From contig JAOUJD010000004.1 of assembly GCA_029883565.1 (NCBI GenBank), positions 1-34,023 on the forward strand: a stretch of 34,023 bases of DNA. Reading direction: 5' to 3'. Both the position numbers and the translations under genes were made by a program. Position 1 is the stretch's first letter. Each line of letters opens with the position of its first letter. A model generated the notes under the pieces. That model ran no database searches. It saw nothing but the letters and a program-made list of their open reading frames with translations, and was not told the origin of the DNA. Shown here piece by piece: positions 1 through 8,052 of the stretch. Origin of the DNA: Burkholderiaceae bacterium (GTDB taxonomy: Bacteria; Pseudomonadota; Gammaproteobacteria; Burkholderiales; Burkholderiaceae_F).

Positions 1-48
1 GGGTTGCCGGAGCTGGCTGAAGGTCAGGCGGAACACCGTCACTCATGA
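1..48 (+). CDS. C-terminal end of an upstream gene, probably another subunit of the sarcosine-oxidase-like operon (partial)
   Basis: Open frame from base 1 (...GLPELAEGQAEHRHS*) ending at TGA 46-48, overlapping the ATG at 45. Too short to identify. Confidence 0.35.
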   Translation, partial: GLPELAEGQAEHRHS

Positions 49-2951
49 AATCTCCAAGGAATAGCCCCATGACCGGCCGCCTGCCAGAGAGCAAGACCCA
101 GGTTACCGATCGCGGGAAACGCGTGAAGATCTTCTACCGGGGGCGACAGGTCGACGCTTTCGAAGGGGACACGGTTGCCTCAGCGCTGCTGGCTTCCGGC
201 ATCGACACGTTTTCACGCTCGTTCAAGTACCACCGCCGCCGTGCACCGTCCTGCCTGAGCGGCCAATGCTCGCGCTGCACGATGAGCGTGGACGGGCGAA
301 TGCATGTGAAGACGTGCCAGACATCGGTCAGGGAAGGCATGGCGGTAGAGCCTCAGGGCAGCGTCGAGTTCGACCCGAAGGCGCTCGCCGGCTCGTTCTC
401 CTGGGCCATGCCTACGGGCTTCTATTACAAGATGTTCTACAAGCCCCAGTGGCTGTGGAAGCGGGTCAAGGAGGTCTTCCGTGCGATGCCCGGCAACATG
501 GCCACCGTCAAACCGCTCGCAAAGAAGCCGGAGTTTGACGCCGTGAACCTGAATCCGGAGATGCTGGTGGTGGGCGGCGGCCTCGCAGGAATCGAGGCCG
601 CCATTACCGCGGCGCAAACTGGGATCAGGGTGGTATTGGCCGAGGCTGACGCGTGGCTGGGAGGTTTCGAAGCCTTCCAGGGCGAAGCGGGATACCGCCG
701 TGCGCAAGAATCGATCCGCCGGTTGCTGGCGCACAGCAATGTCAGGGTCCTCACGTCCACCTGGGTGTCGGCGATCTACCCGGACGGTCTGACCATCTGC
801 GTTCAGTCCTGCGGCGGCGATGGAAAACAGGGCGTGCTGGAGCGCGTCTACCACGTGCGGGCCGGTACTACCGTCGTCGCAACCGGGGCAGGTTCGATGC
901 CCATGCTGTTCGAGAACAACGACCGGCCCGGAATCATCCTGCCTGAAGCAGCGCAGAGGCTCATTCACCTCTGGGGCATCAAGCCCGGCAGCCTGATACT
1001 GCTCGCCGGAGGAGATGACTACCTGTACCGCGTCGGGCTTGAATTGATGGACAAGGGCATCAAGCTGGCGGGGCTGGTCGACTATCGCAGGAGCGGCGGG
1101 GATGAAGCCCTCAGGACGAGGCTTTCCGACAAGGGCGTCAGGATCTGGAGCGGCTATACGCTAACGGGCTCCCGCGGGCGGACACGAGTCAACGGCGCGA
1201 CACTGGCGAAGCCGGACGGGTCTGACGTCCAAGACGTGCCTTGCGACACCATCGTCGCCTCATCCGGTCGCTACCCGCGCCACAAGCTGCTGGGTCAGGC
1301 CGGAGCCAGAATGACTTACGACTCCGGACGGAACTTCTACCTGCCCGAAAACATTCCGCCAGCCTACCAGGCGGCCGGGAGGCTGCTCGGTCTTGAAGAC
1401 CCCGAGGCGATCAAGGCACAAGCCAGGACCGCGGCTGCCAGGGCTCTGAAAAGCCTTGGCATCGAGATCGGGGCGACCGAGCCGGAGGCTGGACAGGCGT
1501 TTGAGGGTTCATCGCCGGCGTGGACCGTTTCTGCGCAGCCCCTCTCGACCGAAGACGAGAAGAAATCGAAGACCTTTGTCTGCTATTGCCATGATGTGAG
1601 CGAGAAGAACGTCGAGCAGGCAATCGAAGAAGGGTTCGGCGACATCGAAACGTGCAAGCGGTATACGACCGCTACCCAGGGGGCCTGCCAGGGCGGAATG
1701 TGCGAGGCCAATTTCGCGCATCTGCTCGCCAGGAAGCGGCCGGAGCTCGGATCGCGCGTACTGCCCACGACCCGCCCGCCCGTCTCATCGATGAGCATGG
1801 GTTCCATGGCCTTCGGGCACCACGATAATCCGCAGCGTTCACCGCTTCACCACGTGCAACTCGCGCATGGCGGCAAGCCCATGCGACTGGGCAGCTGGAT
1901 CCGGATGATGGACTTCGGGAACGAAGAGGCCGAAAGTCTCGCGGTCCACCATGCTGCCGGCATCTGCGACGTCTCCATGCTGGGAAAGTTTCGTGTCTTC
2001 GGGCCGGATGCGAAAAGGCTTCTCAACAGGATCATGACCAGGGAGGTGGGCAGCCTGACCGGCAACAAGATCCTGTACAGCTCTTCCTGCAACGAGGAAG
2101 GCGTACTGCTCGACGACGGCGTAATTCTCAAGATGGGAGACGACGATTACTTCGTCACTACCCTGGCGGGTCGGGCGCCACTGACCGAAGAATGGTTTTC
2201 CAGGTGGTGCCGCGAGGAAGACTGGCAGGTCAACATCGTGAACCTGACGGAAACGCGCGCCGGCATGAACCTCGCTGGACCGAAGTCCAGGGAGATACTT
2301 TCAAAGCTGACCGACGCCGACCTTTCCAATGAGGCGCTGCCGTTCCTGACCTGGGCTCGGATGAAGGTTGCCGGGATCGACGTCATCGCCATGCGCATGG
2401 GCTTTGTCGGCGAGTTGAGCTACGAGTTGCTCTGCCCTTCCAGCCAGGCCGGCTACCTGTGGAGTCGAATCCTGGAAGCCGGCAAACCGTTGGGGCTGGT
2501 TCCATTCGGCATCGAGTGCCTGAACATCTGCCGACTGGAAAAGGGACACGCGGTGCCGGGTCTCGATACCGATGGGTTCACCAATCTCTTCGAGTCGTCA
2601 TTCGGCTGGATGTTGAATCGCAACAAGACGGAAACTGTCGGCAAGCCGATGCTGCAATTGTTTTCGGACAGGCCGCTCAAGGAGCAGCTCATCGCTTTCA
2701 GCCTGGAAGGCAGGTCGCCGGTCCTGGACGGCGCCCTGGTGGTCAAGGGCCCCCGCCAGCTCGGCCGTGTAACGTCCATTCGTTACAGCCCACTGCTCGA
2801 CAAGACCATCGGCTTGGCTCTGGTTGAGCCCGATGAAGACTGGCGCGAAGGCGGCAAGGTCAGGCTCTGGATTGAAGAGGGCCGTGAGGTCGAAGCGGCA
2901 TTTGCGAAGCCGCCCTTTTACGATCCTTCGGGCGAGAGGATGAAGGCGTGA
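45..2951 (+). CDS. soxA: Sarcosine oxidase alpha-subunit-like FAD oxidoreductase: N-terminal [2Fe-2S] ferredoxin-like domain, FAD domain, BFD-like [2Fe-2S] domain and C-terminal GcvT-like domain
   Basis: 968-aa ORF. Fer2-like start (FEGDTVASALLASG...RSFKYHRRR), cysteine motif CLSGQCSRC-x12-C, FAD motif VVGGGLAGIEAAITAAQTG, CYC...CQGGMC, and GcvT-like C-terminus. An alternative in-frame ATG at 69 has a better RBS (AAGGA at 56-60). Confidence 0.85.
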   Translation: MKSPRNSPMTGRLPESKTQVTDRGKRVKIFYRGRQVDAFEGDTVASALLASGIDTFSRSFKYHRRRAPSCLSGQCSRCTMSVDGRMHVKTCQTSVREGMAVEPQGSVEFDPKALAGSFSWAMPTGFYYKMFYKPQWLWKRVKEVFRAMPGNMATVKPLAKKPEFDAVNLNPEMLVVGGGLAGIEAAITAAQTGIRVVLAEADAWLGGFEAFQGEAGYRRAQESIRRLLAHSNVRVLTSTWVSAIYPDGLTICVQSCGGDGKQGVLERVYHVRAGTTVVATGAGSMPMLFENNDRPGIILPEAAQRLIHLWGIKPGSLILLAGGDDYLYRVGLELMDKGIKLAGLVDYRRSGGDEALRTRLSDKGVRIWSGYTLTGSRGRTRVNGATLAKPDGSDVQDVPCDTIVASSGRYPRHKLLGQAGARMTYDSGRNFYLPENIPPAYQAAGRLLGLEDPEAIKAQARTAAARALKSLGIEIGATEPEAGQAFEGSSPAWTVSAQPLSTEDEKKSKTFVCYCHDVSEKNVEQAIEEGFGDIETCKRYTTATQGACQGGMCEANFAHLLARKRPELGSRVLPTTRPPVSSMSMGSMAFGHHDNPQRSPLHHVQLAHGGKPMRLGSWIRMMDFGNEEAESLAVHHAAGICDVSMLGKFRVFGPDAKRLLNRIMTREVGSLTGNKILYSSSCNEEGVLLDDGVILKMGDDDYFVTTLAGRAPLTEEWFSRWCREEDWQVNIVNLTETRAGMNLAGPKSREILSKLTDADLSNEALPFLTWARMKVAGIDVIAMRMGFVGELSYELLCPSSQAGYLWSRILEAGKPLGLVPFGIECLNICRLEKGHAVPGLDTDGFTNLFESSFGWMLNRNKTETVGKPMLQLFSDRPLKEQLIAFSLEGRSPVLDGALVVKGPRQLGRVTSIRYSPLLDKTIGLALVEPDEDWREGGKVRLWIEEGREVEAAFAKPPFYDPSGERMKA

Positions 2952-3568
2952 TAACGCATGCGCGAGCCATAACGCTGCCCGAGTGGGCAGGAAGACCAGT
3001 TGAAACAGAACTGGGCGGCTGGCCGGTGGTCGAGCGGTTCGAGCCGCCAGAGGGAGACTGCGCCGTTGGCCTGACGGACCTCAGTCATCGACCCAAGGCA
3101 ATTCTGCAAGGGTCCGGCGTCCAGGGACTGGGCCTGACCAGACCCGGGCAGGCTGTCTGGAACGGCCGGACACTTGCCGGCTGCCTGAAGCCCAACCATG
3201 CGGTCGTCCTCGACCTGACCGGTCCGATTGCAGCTCAGTGGGCAGATCCCGCCTACACCGACATGACCGACGGGTGGGTACTGCTGGGACTGTGGGGTCC
3301 TGACTCGCTGGAAGCAGTGCAGCGGCTGGTGACCGTCGATGTAGACCCGCGCGAACGCGGAGGTCCGCTCTTCTTCGCCACGAACTGTCACGGAGTTCCC
3401 GTGCAGCTGGTCAACCTGCGAGGCCCGAAGCCGGGTTTCGTCATTTCCTGCGTCCGCTCGCATGGGCAGAATCTGTTTGAAGCGTGCATCCGGGCTGGCC
3501 GCCAGTTCGACCTGAAAGTCACCGGGCTCAGGGCCTTCAGCGATTGGCTCAGCGGCCTTGCGGCTTGA
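2948..3568 (+). CDS. soxG: Sarcosine oxidase gamma-subunit-like protein
   Basis: 206-aa ORF overlapping the soxA stop (ATGA-type overlap). GcvT-related sequence (GLTDLSHRPKAILQG, LWGPDSLEAVQRL), typical of SoxG position and size. Confidence 0.7.
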   Translation: MITHARAITLPEWAGRPVETELGGWPVVERFEPPEGDCAVGLTDLSHRPKAILQGSGVQGLGLTRPGQAVWNGRTLAGCLKPNHAVVLDLTGPIAAQWADPAYTDMTDGWVLLGLWGPDSLEAVQRLVTVDVDPRERGGPLFFATNCHGVPVQLVNLRGPKPGFVISCVRSHGQNLFEACIRAGRQFDLKVTGLRAFSDWLSGLAA

Positions 3569-3667
3569 GGGGCGAGGAACCGCGCCGCCCGCAGCCATGG
3601 CAGGGAACCGGCGGCGGAACAGGCGCATCGTCACGCCGCCAGCCGCGCCTAGGCGCCGCGCTTCCTG

Positions 3668-4147
3668 CTACAGGACAAGCGCGGCGACGAAGACGCCGAT
3701 CATCGTGAAGGCGACGGCGATCTTGACGGCGGTGCCGATCAGGAGCCCGAACCAGGTCGCCACTCCGACCCGGCCGGCGCGCAGTGCGTCCCTGTGGGCG
3801 ATGAACTCGCCGATTGCAGCGCCGGCCAGCGGCATGAACACCAGCCCCCACAGTCCGGTGAAGATGCCAACCACGGTGCCAAGCGCGGCGCCCACGATGC
3901 CATGCCGGCTTGCGCCGGCACGCTGCGCCGACATCGACGCCGCGACGTAGTCGACGACCACGCCGATCACGGCGAGCACGGCCAGCACCCCGACGGTCCA
4001 GCCGCCGATGCGCTGGAAGTCCTCGGCCCAGGCCGCCAGCAGCACGCCGCCGAAGATCAGTGGCACCCCTGGCAGCGCGGGCAGCGCGGTGCCGATGGCA
4101 CCCACGACGATGAGCAGCACGGCGACGACCCACAGCAGTTCGGTCAC
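3668..4147 (-). CDS. DUF456 family small membrane protein
   Basis: 159-aa hydrophobic ORF with glycine-rich repeats (GTALPALPGVPLIFGGVLLAAWAE...GAALGTVVGIFTGLWGLVFMPLAGAAIGE) characteristic of DUF456. Confidence 0.8.
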   Translation of the reverse strand: MTELLWVVAVLLIVVGAIGTALPALPGVPLIFGGVLLAAWAEDFQRIGGWTVGVLAVLAVIGVVVDYVAASMSAQRAGASRHGIVGAALGTVVGIFTGLWGLVFMPLAGAAIGEFIAHRDALRAGRVGVATWFGLLIGTAVKIAVAFTMIGVFVAALVL

Positions 4148-4161
4148 CTAGCCGTCCCCGT

Positions 4162-4836
4162 TCAGTGCAGCGCCAGCGCCACGACGTCGGCCGCCGCGTG
4201 CTTGCACTTGTCGGTCAGTTCCTCGAGCAACTCGTAGATCGCGCGCAGCTTGACGAGCTGACGCGCGTCCTGCTCCTCGCGGAACAGCCGGGACATGGCG
4301 GCGCGCATCACGTGGTCCGCCTGCGCCTCCAGGTCGTCGACCTCGTCGCACAACGCCAGCGCCTGCCGCGGATCGTCGGTCGAGCACAGCGCCGCGACCG
4401 CCTGCTGCAATTTGCGGGTCGCCTGCACGCCGAGGTCCGCCAGCCGCTGGGCATCCGCCGTGACGACGGTCACGTGGTAAAGATGGAGGGATTGCGCCGC
4501 GTCTTCGGCGAGATCGAGCACGTCGTCGAGGCGGTTGATCAGGCCGTGGATGGCGGCGCGCGGAAACGGCGGGAGCAGCGAACGGCGCAGTAGCGCGAGC
4601 GTTTCACCGACCACGCCGTCGGCACGCTTCTCGATCGCCTCGATGTCGCGCACCCGACCGTTCGGATCCCGCACGTCGGCCAGAAGCTGGGCGAGCGCCT
4701 CGACGCCCTCGACGCACAGGTCCGCCTGTCGCCCGAACAGCACGAAGAAGCGGCGATCGCGCGGCACCAGCCGGCGCAGCACGCTGCGCACGGGGCGCCG
4801 TCGATCGCTGCGGTCCGGGACGAACTGGGAGGTCAT
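4162..4836 (-). CDS. DUF47/TIGR00153-type PhoU-like protein
   Basis: 224-aa helical ORF (FFVLFGRQADLCVEGVEALAQLL...INRLDDVLDLAEDAAQ...DDLEAQADHVMRAAMSRLF). ATG overlaps the dnaB stop (ATGA). Confidence 0.8.
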   Translation of the reverse strand: MTSQFVPDRSDRRRPVRSVLRRLVPRDRRFFVLFGRQADLCVEGVEALAQLLADVRDPNGRVRDIEAIEKRADGVVGETLALLRRSLLPPFPRAAIHGLINRLDDVLDLAEDAAQSLHLYHVTVVTADAQRLADLGVQATRKLQQAVAALCSTDDPRQALALCDEVDDLEAQADHVMRAAMSRLFREEQDARQLVKLRAIYELLEELTDKCKHAAADVVALALH

Positions 4837-6209
4837 GAGTAGCCGGAGCCGCGCGCCAGGTTCTCGAAGCGGGTGTACTGCCCGTCGAAGCGCAGGTTGA
4901 CGCGCCCGATCGGGCCGTTGCGCTGCTTGCCGATGATGATCTCGGCGACGTTCTTGTCGTTCGTATCCGGGTTGTAGACCTCGTCCCGGTAGATGAACAG
5001 GATCAGGTCGGCGTCCTGCTCGATCGCGCCCGACTCGCGCAGGTCCGACATCACGGGACGCTTGTCGGTCCGCGTCTCGACGGTCCGGTTCAGCTGCGAC
5101 AGCGCGATCACCGGGACCGCAAGTTCCTTCGCCAGCGCCTTCAGCCCGCGCGAGATCTCGGAGATCTCCGTCGCGCGGTTCTCGCCCTGCCCGCTCGCGC
5201 TCATCAGCTGCAGGTAGTCGACGATGATCAGGCCGAGCCTTCCGCAGGTGCGCGCCAGGCGTCGCGCCCGCGCGCGCAGGTCGATCGACGTCATGGCCGG
5301 CGTCTCGTCGATGTACAGGGGCGCCTCGTGCATCTTCTGGATCGCGGCGGTCAGCTTGGGCCAGTCTTCGTCGAACAGCCGGCCCGTGCGCAGCCGTTGC
5401 TGGTCGAGCTTGCCGACCGAACTCAGCATCCGCAGCGCCAGTTGCGTCGCCCCCATCTCCATGGAGAACACCGCGACCGGCATGCCCTTGTCGATCGCAA
5501 CGTGCTCGCCGATGTTCAGTGCGAGCGACGTCTTTCCCATGGCGGGCCGGCCGGCAACGATCACGAGGTCGCCGGGCTGCAGGCCGGACGTCTTCGAATC
5601 GAGGTCGGTGAAGCCGGTCGGCACGCCGGTGACCTCGGACGGGTCGGCCCGCTCGAACAATTCCTGGATCCGCTCGACCACCTTGGTCAGCAGCGGCTGG
5701 ATTTCCTGGAAGCCCTGACGCCCGCGCGCGCCCTCCTCGGCGATCTGGAAGACCTTGGTCTCGGCGTCGTCGAGGATCTGCTTGGTTTCGCGGCCAGCCG
5801 GATTGAGCGCGCTCGTGGCGATTTCATCGCCCGCGGTCACGAGGCGCCGCAGCACCGAGCGCTCGCGCACGATTTCGGCATAACGCCGGATGTTGGCCGC
5901 CGACGGCGTGTTCTGCGCCAGCGTGTTCAGGTACACGAGCCCGCCGGCGTCGTCGACCTTGCCGGTGTTGCGCAGGGTCTCGTACACCGTCACCGCGTCG
6001 GCCGGCTTGCCGCCGTCGATCAGCCGGCTGATCGCACCGAAGATCAGCTTGTGGTCCTGGCGATAGAAGTCGGCCACGCCCACGAGGTCCGCGATCCTGT
6101 CCCATGCAGCGTTGTCGATCAGCAGGCCTCCGAGCACGGACTGCTCGGCCTCGATCGAGTGAGGCGGGGTGCGGACGGCCGCGAGTTGCGGATCGACGGG
6201 CTGATTCAC
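4833..6209 (-). CDS. dnaB: Replicative DNA helicase DnaB (start proposed at GTG 6209; the track ORF extends to 6287)
   Basis: PHSIEAEQSVLGGLLIDN, Walker A GRPAMGKTSLALN, RKxx-type core, SMEMGATQLALRMLSS, QLNRTVETRTDKRP. N-terminus VNQPVDPQLAAVRTPPHSIEAEQ fits DnaB; residues upstream do not. Confidence 0.95.
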   Translation of the reverse strand: MNQPVDPQLAAVRTPPHSIEAEQSVLGGLLIDNAAWDRIADLVGVADFYRQDHKLIFGAISRLIDGGKPADAVTVYETLRNTGKVDDAGGLVYLNTLAQNTPSAANIRRYAEIVRERSVLRRLVTAGDEIATSALNPAGRETKQILDDAETKVFQIAEEGARGRQGFQEIQPLLTKVVERIQELFERADPSEVTGVPTGFTDLDSKTSGLQPGDLVIVAGRPAMGKTSLALNIGEHVAIDKGMPVAVFSMEMGATQLALRMLSSVGKLDQQRLRTGRLFDEDWPKLTAAIQKMHEAPLYIDETPAMTSIDLRARARRLARTCGRLGLIIVDYLQLMSASGQGENRATEISEISRGLKALAKELAVPVIALSQLNRTVETRTDKRPVMSDLRESGAIEQDADLILFIYRDEVYNPDTNDKNVAEIIIGKQRNGPIGRVNLRFDGQYTRFENLARGSGYS

Positions 6210-6300
6210 GGAGGGGGCGGCGCAGGCTTCGGGACGGCGGGCCCCGCCACTATACAAGCGATGAGGACCGCGATCCGGTGATCGCACATCCCGAAAACGA

Positions 6301-6326
6301 CGACGGCGGCCCGGGGGCCGCCGTCG
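6301..6326 (-). terminator. Candidate rho-independent terminator/attenuator between rplI and dnaB
   Basis: Inverted repeat cgacggcggcc-cggg-ggccgccgtcg, followed on the minus strand by ..TCGTTTTCGG. Confidence 0.5.
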
Positions 6327-6347
6327 CGTCGATCGCGGCCGGCGACG

Positions 6348-6800
6348 TCAGGCCTGCTCGCCGACCACCGTGATGGTGACTTCCGCGACCACGTCGGTAT
6401 GCAGAGCGACCGTGACGGAATGGTCACCGACGGTCTTCAGCGGCCCCTGCGGCATGCGGATCTGTGCCTTGTTGACGGCGAAGCCCTGCTTGGTGAGCGC
6501 CTCGGCGATGTCGTAGTTGGTGACGGACCCGAACAGGCGGCCGTCGACCCCGGCCTTGGCCGTGATCTTGACGTTGACGCCGTTGAGCTTCTCGCCGACG
6601 CCCTGCGCAGCGCTCAGGCGTTCGGCCTGGGCCTTTTCGAGGTCGGCGCGGCGCACCTCGAATTCCTTGATCGCCGCCTCGGTGGCGCGACGCGCCTTGC
6701 CCTGCGGGATCAGGAAGTTGCGCGCGTAGCCTTCCTTGACCTTGACCACTTCGCCCAGCTGGCCCAGGTTGGCCACACGTTCCAGGAGGATGATTTGCAT
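6348..6800 (-). CDS. rplI: 50S ribosomal protein L9
   Basis: [36 protein letters not shown] is the L9 signature N-terminus. Confidence 0.97.
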   Translation of the reverse strand: MQIILLERVANLGQLGEVVKVKEGYARNFLIPQGKARRATEAAIKEFEVRRADLEKAQAERLSAAQGVGEKLNGVNVKITAKAGVDGRLFGSVTNYDIAEALTKQGFAVNKAQIRMPQGPLKTVGDHSVTVALHTDVVAEVTITVVGEQA

Positions 6801-6823
6801 GGTGCCCTCGTTCAGTGCCTGTT

Positions 6824-7108
6824 TCAGTGCGTGTCTGTGTACGGCAGCAGCGCGAGGAAGCGCGCCCGCTTGATGGCCGTGTCCAGCTGACGCTGGTAAT
6901 GCGCCTTGGTCCCGGTCAGGCGGGCCGGCGTGATCTTGCCGTTCTCGCCGACGAAGTCGCGCAGCGTTTCGACATCCTTGTAGTCGATCTGGTCGACCTT
7001 CTCCGCCGTGAAGCGGCAGAAGCGCTTGCGCTTGAACAGGGCGTTCTGCTTGTCATTGCGGCGCGGCTTGCCCTTCCCCTTGCCTTTGCCTCGTGCTCCC
7101 ATTGCCAT
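6824..7108 (-). CDS. rpsR: 30S ribosomal protein S18
   Basis: [74 protein letters not shown] upstream. Confidence 0.97.
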   Translation of the reverse strand: MAMGARGKGKGKGKPRRNDKQNALFKRKRFCRFTAEKVDQIDYKDVETLRDFVGENGKITPARLTGTKAHYQRQLDTAIKRARFLALLPYTDTH

Positions 7109-7109
7109 T

Positions 7110-7409
7110 TCAGACTCCTTCAGTACTCGCGTATTCGGTGATGTGAACGATCAGTCGGCTCGAGCGGCGGCTCTTCGGTGCGATGAAACCGGCGATGTCG
7201 AGTGTCCTGCCGAGCGGTTCGCGTTCCAGGGCGACGGCCACCGGTCCGACCGCGACCGCTGCAAACTCGAATGCCAGCTGCCGCTCGATGCCCGCTTCGG
7301 CCACTGCGCCGTCATGCCGCAGGCTCAGTTCCGCAACCGGGACGCCTGCCGGGGTGTAGCGCAGCGCGCTTCTCGCCACCGGCGCGGCCCGTAGCCGGAC
7401 CTGGTTCAC
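7110..7409 (-). CDS. priB: Primosomal replication protein N (PriB)
   Basis: OB-fold ORF of 99 aa ([18 protein letters not shown]) between rpsF and rpsR, the conserved priB position. Confidence 0.9.
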   Translation of the reverse strand: MNQVRLRAAPVARSALRYTPAGVPVAELSLRHDGAVAEAGIERQLAFEFAAVAVGPVAVALEREPLGRTLDIAGFIAPKSRRSSRLIVHITEYASTEGV

Positions 7410-7445
7410 GCTCTCGTCAGTCTTCGCCTCTCGGCCGATCCTGCC

Positions 7446-7853
7446 TCAGGCCGCGGCCGGTGCAGCCGCCGGCGCTGCCGGCTGCGCCGCCGGCGCGACA
7501 GGCTCCGACGCCGCCTTCTTCGCTTCTTCGCGCTCGACGACCTTCATCATCGGCGACGCGGCGGTTTCGGCCTTCTTCATCTTGATAGTCAGGTGGCGCA
7601 GCACGGCATCGTTGTAGCGGAAGCCGTTCTCGAGTTCGTCCAGCGTCTTGCCGTCGCACTCGATGTTCATCAGGACGTAGTGGGCCTTGACCAGCTTCTC
7701 GATCGGGTAGGCCAGCTGACGACGGCCCCAGTCCTCGACGCGATGCACCGCGCCGCTGTTGCCGGTGATCAGCGTCCGGTACCGCTCGATCATCGCGGGC
7801 ACCTGCTCGCTCTGGTCGGGGTGGACGATGAAACAGATTTCGTAATGACGCAT
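7446..7853 (-). CDS. rpsF: 30S ribosomal protein S6 (start corrected to ATG 7853)
   Basis: [25 protein letters not shown]... [17 protein letters not shown], with an Ala/Pro-rich C-terminal tail. RBS GAAGGAGAA upstream of ATG 7853. Confidence 0.96.
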   Translation of the reverse strand: MRHYEICFIVHPDQSEQVPAMIERYRTLITGNSGAVHRVEDWGRRQLAYPIEKLVKAHYVLMNIECDGKTLDELENGFRYNDAVLRHLTIKMKKAETAASPMMKVVEREEAKKAASEPVAPAAQPAAPAAAPAAA

Positions 7854-7887
7854 CCGACGTTCTCCTTCGCGTTCCCTGTGGATTGAA

Positions 7888-7916
7888 GCCACCCGTGGCG
7901 TCGTCCGCGGTGTGGC
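7888..7916 (-). promoter_or_regulatory. Stem-loop in the rpsF 5' leader, candidate S6:S18 autoregulatory element
   Basis: RNA-sense GCCAC-A-CCG-(12 nt)-CGG-GUGGC: 8-bp stem with bulged A adjacent to CCG, lying 35-63 nt upstream of the rpsF ATG. Confidence 0.35.
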
Positions 7917-8006
7917 AAGGAAGCCCCGGTTTCGTGTCCGACGCTCCTGCACGCAAGGAGGGACGGGCCGCTCGATATCAGAGCGCAAGGGCTTGAAAAG
8001 CCTGTG

Positions 8007-8036
8007 ATTCTAGCCTGGAAAGGCCTGTTTCCACAA
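8007..8036 (-). promoter_or_regulatory. Candidate sigma70-type promoter of the rpsF operon
   Basis: Minus strand TTGTGG-N18-TAGAAT, -10 at 8012..8007 and -35 at 8036..8031. Confidence 0.55.
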
Positions 8037-8052
8037 CCCGGGGCGGCAGCGC

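Noticed and set aside
3645-3656. GCGCCTAGGCGC 12-bp palindrome between soxG and DUF456
   Set aside because: Short and without a T-tract; expected by chance in GC-rich DNA, so not called a terminator or operator.
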